From the NCBI RefSeq assembly GCF_027533845.1, contig NZ_JAPZVN010000002.1:310001-374000 (forward strand): 64,000 nucleotides of DNA, in the 5' to 3' direction. The notes below the pieces were generated by a model, which had not been told where the DNA came from, did no database searches, and was given only the letters and a program-made list of their open reading frames with translations. Of the stretch, positions 17,007 to 25,426 are shown one piece after another (positions within the stretch are counted from its first letter, which is position 1; every line of letters begins with the position of its first letter). Source of the DNA: Streptomyces sp. RPT161. Lineage in GTDB: Bacteria > Actinomycetota > Actinomycetes > Streptomycetales > Streptomycetaceae. Made by a program: the position numbers and the translations under genes.

Positions 17007-17831
17007 TCACCGCCCCGCCCGCCCAGCATCGCTGAACGCCACCGGAGCCTCGAACGCCGCCCGGCGAGTAGCACGCCGCAGCGCCTTCAGTACGGGCGCG
17101 CCCAGGGCGAGGGTGAGTACGGCGGTCACCGCCGCCCGTGGCAGGTCCCAACCCATGGACGTCGCAAGGCAGTAGGCGACGAAGTGCGCGAGGTTCTCCG
17201 CCAGCGGCGCGCCCGGCAGATAGCCGACCCCCGAGGACAGGCCGCCGATGTACGGCCAGCCCTGGAGGTTCATCACCGTGCCGTAGAGCAGCGAGGACAC
17301 CACCCCGTACCCCGCCAGCATCACCAACTCGGCTCTCCCGCGCGGACGTTGCCACAGCAGTCCGGAACCCATGCCCACCCAGCCCATGCTGAGCATCTGG
17401 AACGGCATCCACGGTCCCACACCGCCGGTCAGCAGCGCGGAGGCGAACATCGACACCGCGCCCAGCACGAAGCCGAAGCCCGGACCGAGAACCCGGCCCG
17501 CCAGCACGATCAGGAAGAACATCGGCTCTATGCCCGCCGTCCCCGCGCCCAGCGGGCGCAGCGCCGCGCCCGCCGCCGCGAGCACCCCGAGCATCGCGAT
17601 CGCCTTGGCGTCCAGCCCGGTGTCGGCGATCGACGCCACCACCACCGCCAGCAGCAGCGGCAGCAGCCCGGCGAACAGCCACGGCGCGTCAGCGCTGTGC
17701 GCCAGCCCGGAGCCGGGGTCGGCCAACAGCGGCCAGCCGAACGCCGCGAGACCGACCAGCGACAGCAGTGCGAGCGCCACCGCCGACCGCGGCCCGAGCC
17801 GAACCGGCCTGATGTGCTCCGCGCGCCTCAT
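17007..17831 (-). CDS. ECF transporter S component (probable cobalamin-binding subunit)
   Basis: A 274-residue membrane protein with about six to seven helices. It has the S-component layout: an N-terminal basic stretch, GIEPMFFLIVLAGRVLGPGFG and LGAVSMFASALLTGGVGPWMP, then FQMLSMGWVGMGSGLLW. By family it captures substrate for the ECF energy-coupling module. It is the last gene of a minus-strand operon that begins behind a cobalamin riboswitch, so vitamin B12 or a precursor is the inferred substrate. Its ATG (17831) overlaps the ATPase stop by four bases. Confidence 0.85.
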   Translation of the reverse strand: MRRAEHIRPVRLGPRSAVALALLSLVGLAAFGWPLLADPGSGLAHSADAPWLFAGLLPLLLAVVVASIADTGLDAKAIAMLGVLAAAGAALRPLGAGTAGIEPMFFLIVLAGRVLGPGFGFVLGAVSMFASALLTGGVGPWMPFQMLSMGWVGMGSGLLWQRPRGRAELVMLAGYGVVSSLLYGTVMNLQGWPYIGGLSSGVGYLPGAPLAENLAHFVAYCLATSMGWDLPRAAVTAVLTLALGAPVLKALRRATRRAAFEAPVAFSDAGRAGR

Positions 17832-19447
17832 GCCCGCGCCTCGTCCGCCAGCGCCGCCGCGACCTGCGGAACCGTCAGCCACGGTCCCGGCTGGAGGATC
17901 TTCGCCACCTGCGGGGCGAAGGCGGGCGAGGAGACCACCACCTGCTCGGTACGGCCGTCGGCGACGACCTCACCGTCGGCGAGGATCACCACCCGGTGCG
18001 CCAGCTCCGCCGCCAACTCCACGTCATGCGTGGCCAGTACGATCGCGTGGCCGTCCGCCGCCAGCGCCCGCAGCCGGGTCACCAGCCGGGACTTGGCCGC
18101 GTAGTCGAGGCCCCGGGTCGGCTCGTCGAGCAGCAGCAGCGGTGGCCGGGCGGCCAGCACGACGGCCAGCGCCAGCGCCAGCCGCTGGCCCTCGGACAGG
18201 TCACGCGGATGCGTCTCGTCCGGTACGCCCGGAAGCAACTCCGTCACCAGCGCCCGGCAGGTGCCCGGCGCGGCGCCCGCGTCCTCGTCGGCGGCCGAGC
18301 ACTCGGCCGCGACCGTGTCCGCGTACAGCAGATCGCGCGGCTCCTGCGGCACCAGCCCGACCCGCCGCACCAGTTCACGCGGCGCCGTGCGGTGCGGGAC
18401 CACCCCGCCGACCCGTACCCCGCCGGAGGCGGGCTCGTGCAGACCGGTGAGCGTACCCAACAGGGTGGACTTCCCAGCGCCGTTGCGGCCCATCAGCGCC
18501 ACCGTCTCACCCGGCCGAACCGTCAGGTCGATCCCGCGCAGCGCCTCGGCCCGGCCGCGCCGCACCGAAAGCCCGGACACCTCGGCGACCGGTGCCGTCT
18601 TCTGCGGCGGAACCACCGGCGTCGGCCCGCGGTCCGCCAACCGCTCGCGCAGCGGACGCGCCGCCCGCCGGGCGTCCCGTACCGACAGCGGCAGCGGTGA
18701 CCAGCCCGCCAGCCTGCCCAAGCCGACGACCGGCGGGAACACCGGAGACGCCGCCATGATCTCGGCCGGATCCCCGATCACCGGGGGCATGCCCGGCTCG
18801 GCCAGCAGCACCACCTGGTCCGCGTACTGCACCACCCGCTCCAGCCGGTGCTCGGCGAGCAGCACCGTGGTGCCCAGGTCGTGCACCAGCCGCTGGAGCA
18901 CGGCCAGCACCTCCTCGGCCGCCGCCGGGTCAAGGGCCGACGTGGGCTCGTCCAGCACCAGCACCTTCGGATGCACGGTGAGCACCGATCCGATCGCCAC
19001 CCGCTGCCGCTGTCCGCCGGAGAGCGTGGCGATCGGCCGGTCCCGCAGCTCCGCCAGGCCCAGCAGGTCCAGCGTCTCCTCCACCCGCCGCCGCATCACG
19101 TCGGACGGCAGCCCCAACGACTCCATCCCGTAGGCGAGTTCGTACTCCACGGTGTCGGTGACGAAGTGCGCCACCGGGTCCTGGCCCACCGTGCCCACCA
19201 CGTCGGCGAGTTCACGCGGCCGATGGGTGCGGGTGTCCCGGTCCGCCACGGTGACCCGGCCGTGCAGTGTCCCGCCGGTGAAGTGCGGCACCAGGCCGCT
19301 GACCGCGCCCAGCAACGTGGACTTGCCCACCCCGGACGGGCCGACCAGCAGGCACAGCTCGCCCTCCGGGACGGTCAGCTCGACGTCCCGCAGCGCGGGC
19401 CGCGGCGCGCCCGGATAGCTGACGGAGACGTTGTCGAAGCGGATCAC
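17828..19447 (-). CDS. ECF transporter ATPase, two fused ABC domains (EcfA1-EcfA2)
   Basis: A 539-residue protein with two complete nucleotide-binding domains. Domain 1 has Walker A GPSGVGKST, signature LSGGQRQRV and Walker B VLVLDEPTS; domain 2 has GRNGAGKST, LSEGQRLALA and LLLLDEPTR. Each H-loop is present (LLAEHRLE, LATHDVEL). Fusion replaces the usual EcfA/EcfA' heterodimer. The GTG at 19447 forms a GTGA overlap with the T-component stop, indicating translational coupling. It powers uptake together with the T and S components on either side. Confidence 0.93.
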   Translation of the reverse strand: MIRFDNVSVSYPGAPRPALRDVELTVPEGELCLLVGPSGVGKSTLLGAVSGLVPHFTGGTLHGRVTVADRDTRTHRPRELADVVGTVGQDPVAHFVTDTVEYELAYGMESLGLPSDVMRRRVEETLDLLGLAELRDRPIATLSGGQRQRVAIGSVLTVHPKVLVLDEPTSALDPAAAEEVLAVLQRLVHDLGTTVLLAEHRLERVVQYADQVVLLAEPGMPPVIGDPAEIMAASPVFPPVVGLGRLAGWSPLPLSVRDARRAARPLRERLADRGPTPVVPPQKTAPVAEVSGLSVRRGRAEALRGIDLTVRPGETVALMGRNGAGKSTLLGTLTGLHEPASGGVRVGGVVPHRTAPRELVRRVGLVPQEPRDLLYADTVAAECSAADEDAGAAPGTCRALVTELLPGVPDETHPRDLSEGQRLALALAVVLAARPPLLLLDEPTRGLDYAAKSRLVTRLRALAADGHAIVLATHDVELAAELAHRVVILADGEVVADGRTEQVVVSSPAFAPQVAKILQPGPWLTVPQVAAALADEARA

Positions 19448-20580
19448 CGCTCGGCTCCCTTCGAGTCGGGCCGCGGGTCGCGGCGCGGCGCCGGTGCCAC
19501 GACCGCGGGCAGCAGCCCGAGCAACACCGCCGCCGCGGGCCACAACGGCAACGTCGGCGCACTCAGCGGTACCACCGGCGGGTTCAGCGCGGCCGGTTCA
19601 CTGGCCGCGGCGTGGATCAGCAGTGCGGCGACGGCCACCCCGGAGGCGGTGACCAGCCAGGCCCGGGCGCCCCAGTGGTCCGGCCGGTACCGGGTGCGTA
19701 CGCTGCGCCGGCCGCCCAGCCACAGCCCGGCCAGCGCCGCCGCGAGGCCCAGCACCAGCACCGGCAGGCCGAAGCCCGCGCCCTGCGCCGCCAGCAGCCC
19801 GTACGTTCCCGCGCACACCCCGAGCAGTCCGCCCAGCGTCAGCGCGGCGGTCAACCGCCTTACCCGGGGCGGGACTTCGGCGGTACGACCGTAGCCGCGA
19901 GCGTCCATCGCCGCCGCCAGCGCCACCGAGCGCTCCAACGCCCCCTCCAGCACCGGCAGTCCCACCTGGAGCAGCGCCTTGAAGCCCCGGTCGGCGCGAC
20001 CACGCATCCGCCGTGCGGCGCGCAGCCGTTGCACATCGGCCACCAGGTTCGGGGCGAACGTCATCGCCACCACCACCGCGACCCCCGCCTCGTACAGCGC
20101 CGCGGGCAGCGACTTGAGCAGCCGCGCCGGATTGGCCAGCGCGTTCGCCGCGCCCACGCACACCAGCAGGGTGGCCAGCTTCAACCCGTCGCACAGTGCG
20201 AACACCACCTGCTCGGCCCGCACCGGACCGCCGAGCCGCACCCCTTGCGCCCAGTGCGGCAACGGGACCTCCGGCAGCCGGAACAGCACATGGGTGCCCG
20301 GGATCGGCGAGCCCAGCAGGACCGCGAAAACGACCCGCAACGTCAGCACCAGCAGCCCGAGCTTGAGGAACGCACCGTACGAGCGGGCCCACGGCGCGTC
20401 GGTCCGGCGGACCGCCACCACATAGCCCGCCACCGCGACCAGAAGCAGGAGCAGCAGTGGATTGCTGGTGCGCGACGCGGCCGTCGCCAGGCCCAGCGCC
20501 CACAGCCACCAGGCGCCCGCGTGCAGCGCGTTGGAGCGGGTCGCCGCGGGCTGCCGCAACCAGCCGCGCGGCCCCGTCAC
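19444..20580 (-). CDS. ECF transporter T component (CbiQ/EcfT-like)
   Basis: A 378-residue membrane protein. It has N-terminal helices, then a long cytoplasmic coupling region with RRMRGRADRGF and the second conserved motif AMDARGYGRT, the Ala-Arg-Gly pair that contacts the ATPase. Further hydrophobic segments follow. It is longer at the C-terminus than typical EcfT (~260 residues), adding about three more helices. The GTG at 20580 overlaps the upstream stop as GTGA. It transmits ATPase movement to the S component. Confidence 0.88.
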   Translation of the reverse strand: MTGPRGWLRQPAATRSNALHAGAWWLWALGLATAASRTSNPLLLLLLVAVAGYVVAVRRTDAPWARSYGAFLKLGLLVLTLRVVFAVLLGSPIPGTHVLFRLPEVPLPHWAQGVRLGGPVRAEQVVFALCDGLKLATLLVCVGAANALANPARLLKSLPAALYEAGVAVVVAMTFAPNLVADVQRLRAARRMRGRADRGFKALLQVGLPVLEGALERSVALAAAMDARGYGRTAEVPPRVRRLTAALTLGGLLGVCAGTYGLLAAQGAGFGLPVLVLGLAAALAGLWLGGRRSVRTRYRPDHWGARAWLVTASGVAVAALLIHAAASEPAALNPPVVPLSAPTLPLWPAAAVLLGLLPAVVAPAPRRDPRPDSKGAER

Positions 20581-21221
20581 CCGGACCGCCGCCTACGGGA
20601 CTGCCAGACGGCGCCCGCGCCCAGCGCGACGACCACGGCGACGCCCGCGAACAGGCCGAGTGAGGGGCCGCCGCCCGACGCCTTGGGCCGCGCGGCGGCG
20701 GACGGCTCCGGACCGCGCCGCGGACTGGAGCCGACCTGCTCCCCGCAACCCGACTGCGGATAACCGGCGATCGCGCACACCAGCCCCGCCGAGCTGTAGC
20801 GCAGCGGCTTGGCCACCGCCGCCAACGCGTCGGCGGCACTGGCGTCCTGCGGCACCTGGGCGCACGCGGTGTGCGCGGGCGGTGGGGTGGCGCCGTTCGG
20901 GGCGTCGGCCGCAGTGCCGAAGTCCAGTACCAGCGCGACCCGCTTCATGCCGGGCCTGGTCTCGGTGTGGGCGCAGATCGTGCCGAACTCCGCACCGCCC
21001 CGCGGCTTCGCCGCGCTCGCCGAGTCCGCGCTGACCGCGAACCGCCAGCCCTCGACGTCGCCGTCGGACGGCCTGGCCATAGCGGGCCCGGTCCGCGCGT
21101 ACGACCAGGAGCCGCCGTCACGCTCCCAGAACGACCAGTAACGGTAGCCCTCGGCCTGCGCCGGGGGCGCGGCGAACAGCACCGTCGCCGCCAGCAGCGG
21201 CACGGCCAGCACTCTTCGCAT
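20577..21221 (-). CDS. SCO2322-family secreted, membrane-anchored protein
   Basis: A 214-residue protein with a signal peptide (MRRVLAVPLLAATVLFAAPPAQA) and a mature N-terminus starting EGYRYWSFWERDGGSWSYA. A Pro/Ala/Ser-rich linker precedes a C-terminal membrane helix and RRRR tail, so it is probably exposed on the outer face and anchored. Streptomyces homologues are annotated as SCO2322 family; the function is unknown. It has several paired Cys (GTICAHT, HTACAQV, GLVCAIAGYPQSGC). Start and stop overlap the flanking genes, so it belongs to the ECF operon and may help present the substrate. Confidence 0.85.
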   Translation of the reverse strand: MRRVLAVPLLAATVLFAAPPAQAEGYRYWSFWERDGGSWSYARTGPAMARPSDGDVEGWRFAVSADSASAAKPRGGAEFGTICAHTETRPGMKRVALVLDFGTAADAPNGATPPPAHTACAQVPQDASAADALAAVAKPLRYSSAGLVCAIAGYPQSGCGEQVGSSPRRGPEPSAAARPKASGGGPSLGLFAGVAVVVALGAGAVWQSRRRRSG

Positions 21222-22468
21222 CAGACCTGCTTCTTGTTGCGCATGCTGAACGCCCAGCCGATGCCGATGCCCGCGACCAGACCGGCGCCCACGATCCACC
21301 ACGCCGACGCGCCGCCGCCACCGCTGTCCTTGTGGTCCTCGGAAGCCGAGGGCGACGTGGACTCCTCGGGCCGCGGGCCGGTGTTGACCAGCTGCTGCAC
21401 GAGGTCGTTGCCCGCGAAGTCGTGCGGGCTGGCGCCGGTCGCGGCGGACGCCAGGATCAGCGAGCCCAGAGCGGCCGGGTCGCCCTTGGCCCACCCGGCG
21501 GCGTTCTTCGTCAGCCAGGTGTACGGCTTCTTCGCCGCTTCCAGGTGGTTGCCCGAGGCCAGCGCCAGTACCGCGTCGGCCGTGGTGCCGTAGTCCGGGG
21601 TCTTCTGGGTGGAGCCCGGCTGGGCGGTGGTCAGGTGGTCGCCGTTCGCGGAGAGCGTGGTGGCGAGGTACGCGGAGGCGGCGTCGGCGGCGGTGGCCGG
21701 ATCGTTCGCCTTCTGCGCCGCAGAGCAGTCGAACCCCTTCGGGTCGGTGTTCTTCGCGGGCGCGCCGATCACATACCCCTTGCCGAGCGCCGCGAAGGCC
21801 GCGTCCGCGGTCGCCTTGTCGTTGGGGGCGAGCGTGCCGGACTTGTCCGGCTGGTAGGCGAACGCTCCGCGCTGCGCGTCCTGCGCGCCCTTGGTGCCGC
21901 AGCCGATCTGGAACGACAACAGCGCGTCGTAGGGCGACTTGCCGCCCCTGGTCACGCTCGCCACGTCCTCGCCGGGGGCGGTCAGCGCACCGATCACCAC
22001 GGCCGTGGAGTTGGCGTCGCTGGGCGTGCCCGGCTGGTAGCCCCAGCCGCCGTCGCTGTTCTGCATCGACTTCAGCCAGTGCACGGCCTTGCTCACGGTG
22101 GTCCCGTGCCCGCCGACCGCCGCCAGCGCCTGGACGGCGACCGCGGTCGAGTTGGTGTCCTCGGTCTTCGGGGCGCACGACGTGTCCGGGTTGGCCCGGT
22201 AGGTGGCGAAGCCGCCGTCGGCGCACTGCTGCCCGACCAGCCAGTCCACGGCCTCCTTGGCCGGGGTGACCTTCACCGTGCTCAGCGCCAGCAGCGCGGT
22301 GGACTGCCGCCACACCCCGTTGTACGTGGGGTCCGCGCCGCCGTACAGGCCGACGGGCAGGCTGGACGTCGACGGGGACGGCGCCGCCGCGCCGAGGAGC
22401 GCGACGGCGGCCAGTGCGGCGGCGCACCGCGCGAGCGCGGCCGGACGCGGCCTGCGTGAGGGGGCCAT
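21221..22468 (-). CDS. surface alpha/alpha-barrel protein of the prenyltransferase/squalene-oxidase-repeat type
   Basis: A 415-residue protein with a signal peptide (residues 1-30), then repeated toroid units (WLVGQQCADGGFATYRAN, WLKSMQNSDGGWGYQPG, TWLTKNAAGWAKGDPAA) like those of terpene cyclases and of eukaryotic intrinsic factor/transcobalamin. A Ser/Glu/Gly-rich linker, one membrane helix and a basic tail (RNKKQV) follow. No DxDD or other cyclase catalytic motif is visible, so binding rather than catalysis is likely. First gene of the operon under a cobalamin riboswitch. The inference is a cell-surface cobalamin-binding protein feeding the ECF transporter. The start is ATG 22468. Confidence 0.85.
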   Translation of the reverse strand: MAPSRRPRPAALARCAAALAAVALLGAAAPSPSTSSLPVGLYGGADPTYNGVWRQSTALLALSTVKVTPAKEAVDWLVGQQCADGGFATYRANPDTSCAPKTEDTNSTAVAVQALAAVGGHGTTVSKAVHWLKSMQNSDGGWGYQPGTPSDANSTAVVIGALTAPGEDVASVTRGGKSPYDALLSFQIGCGTKGAQDAQRGAFAYQPDKSGTLAPNDKATADAAFAALGKGYVIGAPAKNTDPKGFDCSAAQKANDPATAADAASAYLATTLSANGDHLTTAQPGSTQKTPDYGTTADAVLALASGNHLEAAKKPYTWLTKNAAGWAKGDPAALGSLILASAATGASPHDFAGNDLVQQLVNTGPRPEESTSPSASEDHKDSGGGGASAWWIVGAGLVAGIGIGWAFSMRNKKQV

Positions 22469-22499
22469 GAGTCGGTTGCCTTTCGATGAGCGGAGCGCA

Positions 22500-22539
22500 G
22501 CCGGAGCCCGGCGCCGCGCGGGCGGCGCCGGGCTCCGGC
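22500..22539 (-). terminator. 17-bp hairpin between the cobalamin aptamer and the first operon gene
   Basis: Perfect 17-bp GC-rich stem (arms 22500-22516 and 22523-22539) with a six-base loop, 32 bases upstream of the ATG at 22468. It is probably the terminator or sequestering hairpin of the riboswitch expression platform. It lacks a U-run, so control could also be translational. Confidence 0.65.
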
Positions 22540-22596
22540 TCCGTATACCTCGACGGTGCCGGGGGTCGCGCGCAGCCGCGCCACCACCGGGAGCCG

Positions 22597-22703
22597 CTCG
22601 CGTACGCACGGGCACTCCGGCTGAGCGGACACTCCGTGAGCGTCCGCGTCACGGTTGCGGGTCAGCGCCGGAATTGCACCGGCTTTCCCCGTTCGTACGC
22701 GGA
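22597..22703 (-). promoter_or_regulatory. cobalamin (B12) riboswitch, compact form
   Basis: Read on the minus strand, the conserved core GGGGAAAGCCGGTGCAATTC continues as CGGCGCTGACCCGCAACCGTGA, and the B12 box AGCCGGAGTGCC follows. The ends pair perfectly over eight bases (CGCGTACG with CGTACGCG, 22694-22701 and 22599-22606), giving P1. At ~105 nt it is a short variant. It lies upstream of the five-gene ECF operon and should repress it when B12 is plentiful. Confidence 0.92.
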
Positions 22704-22765
22704 TGAAATTGTCCCGCCTACTTTACGCGGACCCGAGAGGGGCTCCTCGCCTGGCCGTGGGCTCG

Positions 22766-23776
22766 CTACGCCGCCGCGTACCTCACCGGGTGGGAACCGG
22801 CCACCGGCTCCGCCAAGCCCAACTTGACCAGCCGCCGCAGGTGGGCTTCGGCCTCGGCCACCGCGATGTTGCGCGAGCGGTGCGGAAGCTCGTCCCAGGC
22901 GCGGTTCCAGCGCATGCTCTCCGCGAGCTGCCACGGGGTCGACGGCCGAACCGCGAGCAGCGCCCGCAGATCGGCCAGCCGCTCCGCGTGGTGCGCCAGC
23001 AACTCCCGTACCCGGTCCGGCGCACCGGCGAAGGCGTGCTGGTGTGCCGGGAGCACCTCGGCCGGGTCAAGCCGTGCGATCCGCTCCAGCGAGTCCAGGT
23101 AGTCCCCCAGGGGATCGCTGGCCGTCCCGTCCTCGGGGTCCTCGTACAGTCCGATGTGCGGGGTGATGCCGGGCAGCAGATGGTCGCCGGAGAACAGCCG
23201 CCGCCCCTCCTCCAGATGCAGGCAGACGTGGCCGGGCGTGTGCCCCGGCGTCCAGATCGCCCGCAGCCGCCGCCCGGGCGCGTCCACCAGCTCACCGGGC
23301 ACGATCTGCCGGTCCGGAAGCGCGGGACGCTCCCCGGGCGGTACTCGCCCCCGCCCGGCGGCGCGCGCGGTGCGCAGCGGTACGAGGTGCTCGTCGGGTG
23401 CGCCCGCCGCGGCGAGCTTGTCGAGCAGGTAGTCCAGCCACAGTCGCGCCGGGGCCTCGCGGGTCCGCCGTACGACGGCGGTGTCCGCCGGATGCATCGC
23501 CAGCCACGCCCCCGACGCCTCCCGCACCCGCCCGGACAGCCCGTGGTGATCGGGATGATGATGGGTGAGCAGCACGCCGTACACCTCGCCGACCGAAGTC
23601 CCGCACTCCGCGAGCCCGTTCACCAACGCGTCCCAGGAATCCGGGTCATCCCACCCGGTGTCCACGAGCACCGGCCCGCGATCGGTGTCAAGAAGGTGAA
23701 CGAGGGTGTACCCCAGCGGATTGTCCGGTATGGGCACCTGGACGCTCCACACCCCACCGCCGTGGTCGGTCACCAT
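22766..23776 (-). CDS. MBL-fold metallo-hydrolase
   Basis: A 336-residue metallo-beta-lactamase-fold enzyme. The metal motif is LLTHHHPDHHG near residue 80, with further ligands in TPGHTPGHVCLH and LFSGDHLLPG. A ~100-residue C-terminal region holds a probable winged helix (RNIAVAEAEAHLRRLVKLG), as in the LACTB2/ribonuclease-Z-like hydrolase group. Possible reactions are thioester or lactone hydrolysis. The ATG at 23776 is preferred, with a GGGGGG run upstream; ATG 23800 is possible. A KstR-type box lies 37 bases upstream, shared with the divergent aldehyde dehydrogenase, so a role in acyl-CoA or steroid metabolism is suggested. Confidence 0.85.
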   Translation of the reverse strand: MVTDHGGGVWSVQVPIPDNPLGYTLVHLLDTDRGPVLVDTGWDDPDSWDALVNGLAECGTSVGEVYGVLLTHHHPDHHGLSGRVREASGAWLAMHPADTAVVRRTREAPARLWLDYLLDKLAAAGAPDEHLVPLRTARAAGRGRVPPGERPALPDRQIVPGELVDAPGRRLRAIWTPGHTPGHVCLHLEEGRRLFSGDHLLPGITPHIGLYEDPEDGTASDPLGDYLDSLERIARLDPAEVLPAHQHAFAGAPDRVRELLAHHAERLADLRALLAVRPSTPWQLAESMRWNRAWDELPHRSRNIAVAEAEAHLRRLVKLGLAEPVAGSHPVRYAAA

Positions 23777-23813
23777 GGGTCCCCCCGAGGTCGTCCGCAT
23801 GGCCCACTATAAC

Positions 23814-23827
23814 TAGAACGGGTTTCA
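23814..23827. promoter_or_regulatory. KstR-type operator between the MBL gene and the aldehyde dehydrogenase
   Basis: TAGAACGGGTTTCA fits TnnAACnnGTTnnA exactly. It sits 37 bases from the metallo-hydrolase start and 135 bases from the aldehyde dehydrogenase start on the other strand. Confidence 0.75.
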
Positions 23828-23926
23828 GGGTTCCTCTTCAAGCTCCCCCATTCCCCGGGAAGTTGCAGGGGGGACCTCCCGACCGCGCTCGCCGTGGACT
23901 CCTCCGCCCGCAGCTGGTACCAGTAC

Positions 23927-23941
23927 CTGAAAGGCCGTCAG
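23927..23941 (+). promoter_or_regulatory. degenerate CTGAC-type palindrome before the aldehyde dehydrogenase
   Basis: CTGAAAGGCCGTCAG keeps one arm (CGTCAG) and half of the other, with the same 15-base span as the perfect sites at 12428 and 34533. It lies 21 bases upstream of the ALDH ATG. A weak match taken alone. Confidence 0.35.
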
Positions 23942-23962
23942 AAAACGCGGAGGCTTCCGGTC

Positions 23963-25420
23963 ATGACCGAGCTGATCGAGCACGGGCAGCTGTTCGTCGG
24001 TGGCGAGTTGGTCGAGCCGTTGGGCGCGGGGGTCATCGAAGTGGTCTCGCCGCACAGCGAGCGGATCATCGGGCGGGTGCCGCATGCCTCGCGGGGAGAT
24101 GTGGATCGCGCGGTGGGCGTGGCGCGGCGGGCGTTCGACGAGGGGGAGTGGCCGCGTACGCCGTTGGCGGAGCGGATCGCGGTGGTGACCCGGATCAAGG
24201 ACGCGATCACCGCGCGGCACGAGGAGTTCGCCCGGCTCATCAGCGCGCAGAACGGCTCACCGTACTCATGGAGCGTCCTGGCGCAGGCGCTCGGTGCGGT
24301 GATGGTGTGGGACGCGGCGATCACCGTCGCCCGTGACTTCCGTTACGAGGAGCGCCGGGCGGGCGTCCTCGGCCCGCTGCTGGTGCGGCGGGAACCCGTC
24401 GGCGTGGTCGCCGCCGTCGTACCGTGGAACGTGCCGCAGTTCGTGGCCGCCGCCAAGCTCGGCCCCGCGCTGCTCAGCGGCTGTACGGCGATCCTCAAGC
24501 CGTCCCCCGAGTCCCCGCTGGACGCCTACCTGCTGGCGGAGATCGCCGCCGAGGCGGGACTGCCCGAGGGGGTGTTGTCCGTACTTCCGGCCGACCGCGA
24601 GGTCAGCGAGTACCTCGTCGGGCACCCCGGCGTCGACAAGGTCTCCTTCACCGGATCCGTCGCCGCGGGCAAGCGGGTGATGGAGGTCGCCGCACGCCAT
24701 CTCACCCGCGTCACCCTGGAGTTGGGCGGCAAGTCCGCCGCCGTCATCCTGCCCGACGCGGACCTGGAGGCGGCCGTCGCCGGGATCGTGCCCAACGCCT
24801 GGATGAACAACGGCCAGGCGTGCGTGGCGCAGACCCGGATCCTGGCGCCCCGAGAGCACTACGACGAGATCGCCGAGCGGCTCGCGGCGGCGGCCGGTGC
24901 GCTCGTCGTCGGCGATCCGCTCGACCCGGCCACCCAGGTCGGCCCGCTCGTCGCCCGCCGCCAGCAGCAGCGCTCCTTCGAATACATCGCCCTCGGCCAG
25001 CGGGAAGGCGCCAAGGTGCTGACCGGCGGCGGCCGTCCGGCGTCCCAGCAGCACGGCTGGTACGTCGAGCCGACGCTGTTCGGCGAGGTCGGCAACGGCA
25101 TGCGGATCGCCCGCGAGGAGATCTTCGGGCCGGTCGTCTGCCTGCTGCCGTACACGGACGAGGAAGAGGCGGTACGGATCGCCAACGACTCCGACTACGG
25201 CCTGTCCGGCAGCGTCTGGACCTCCGACGTGGCACACGGCATCGACATCGCCCGCCGGGTGCGCACCGGTACGTACTCGGTGAACACGTTCAGCCTCGAC
25301 ATGCTGGGTCCGTTCGGCGGCTACAAGAACTCGGGAGTCGGGCGGGAGTTCGGACCGGAGGGGTACTCGGAGTACCTGGAGCACAAGACGATCCACCTTC
25401 CGGCCGGATGGGAGGGGTGA
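23963..25420 (+). CDS. NAD(P)-dependent aldehyde dehydrogenase
   Basis: A 485-residue ALDH. The Rossmann/active-site motifs are VVPWNVPQFVAAAKLGPALLSG near residue 153, the general base Glu in VTLELGGKSAAV near 257, the nucleophile Cys in NNGQACVAQTR near 291, and EEIFGPVVCLLPY near 386. It is of the broad acyl/aromatic aldehyde group. The ATG at 23963 follows GGAGG. A ferredoxin gene starts six bases after the stop, forming a two-gene operon. The upstream KstR-type box suggests it oxidises an aldehyde released during sterol side-chain shortening. Confidence 0.9.
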   Translation: MTELIEHGQLFVGGELVEPLGAGVIEVVSPHSERIIGRVPHASRGDVDRAVGVARRAFDEGEWPRTPLAERIAVVTRIKDAITARHEEFARLISAQNGSPYSWSVLAQALGAVMVWDAAITVARDFRYEERRAGVLGPLLVRREPVGVVAAVVPWNVPQFVAAAKLGPALLSGCTAILKPSPESPLDAYLLAEIAAEAGLPEGVLSVLPADREVSEYLVGHPGVDKVSFTGSVAAGKRVMEVAARHLTRVTLELGGKSAAVILPDADLEAAVAGIVPNAWMNNGQACVAQTRILAPREHYDEIAERLAAAAGALVVGDPLDPATQVGPLVARRQQQRSFEYIALGQREGAKVLTGGGRPASQQHGWYVEPTLFGEVGNGMRIAREEIFGPVVCLLPYTDEEEAVRIANDSDYGLSGSVWTSDVAHGIDIARRVRTGTYSVNTFSLDMLGPFGGYKNSGVGREFGPEGYSEYLEHKTIHLPAGWEG

Positions 25421-25426
25421 GCGCCG

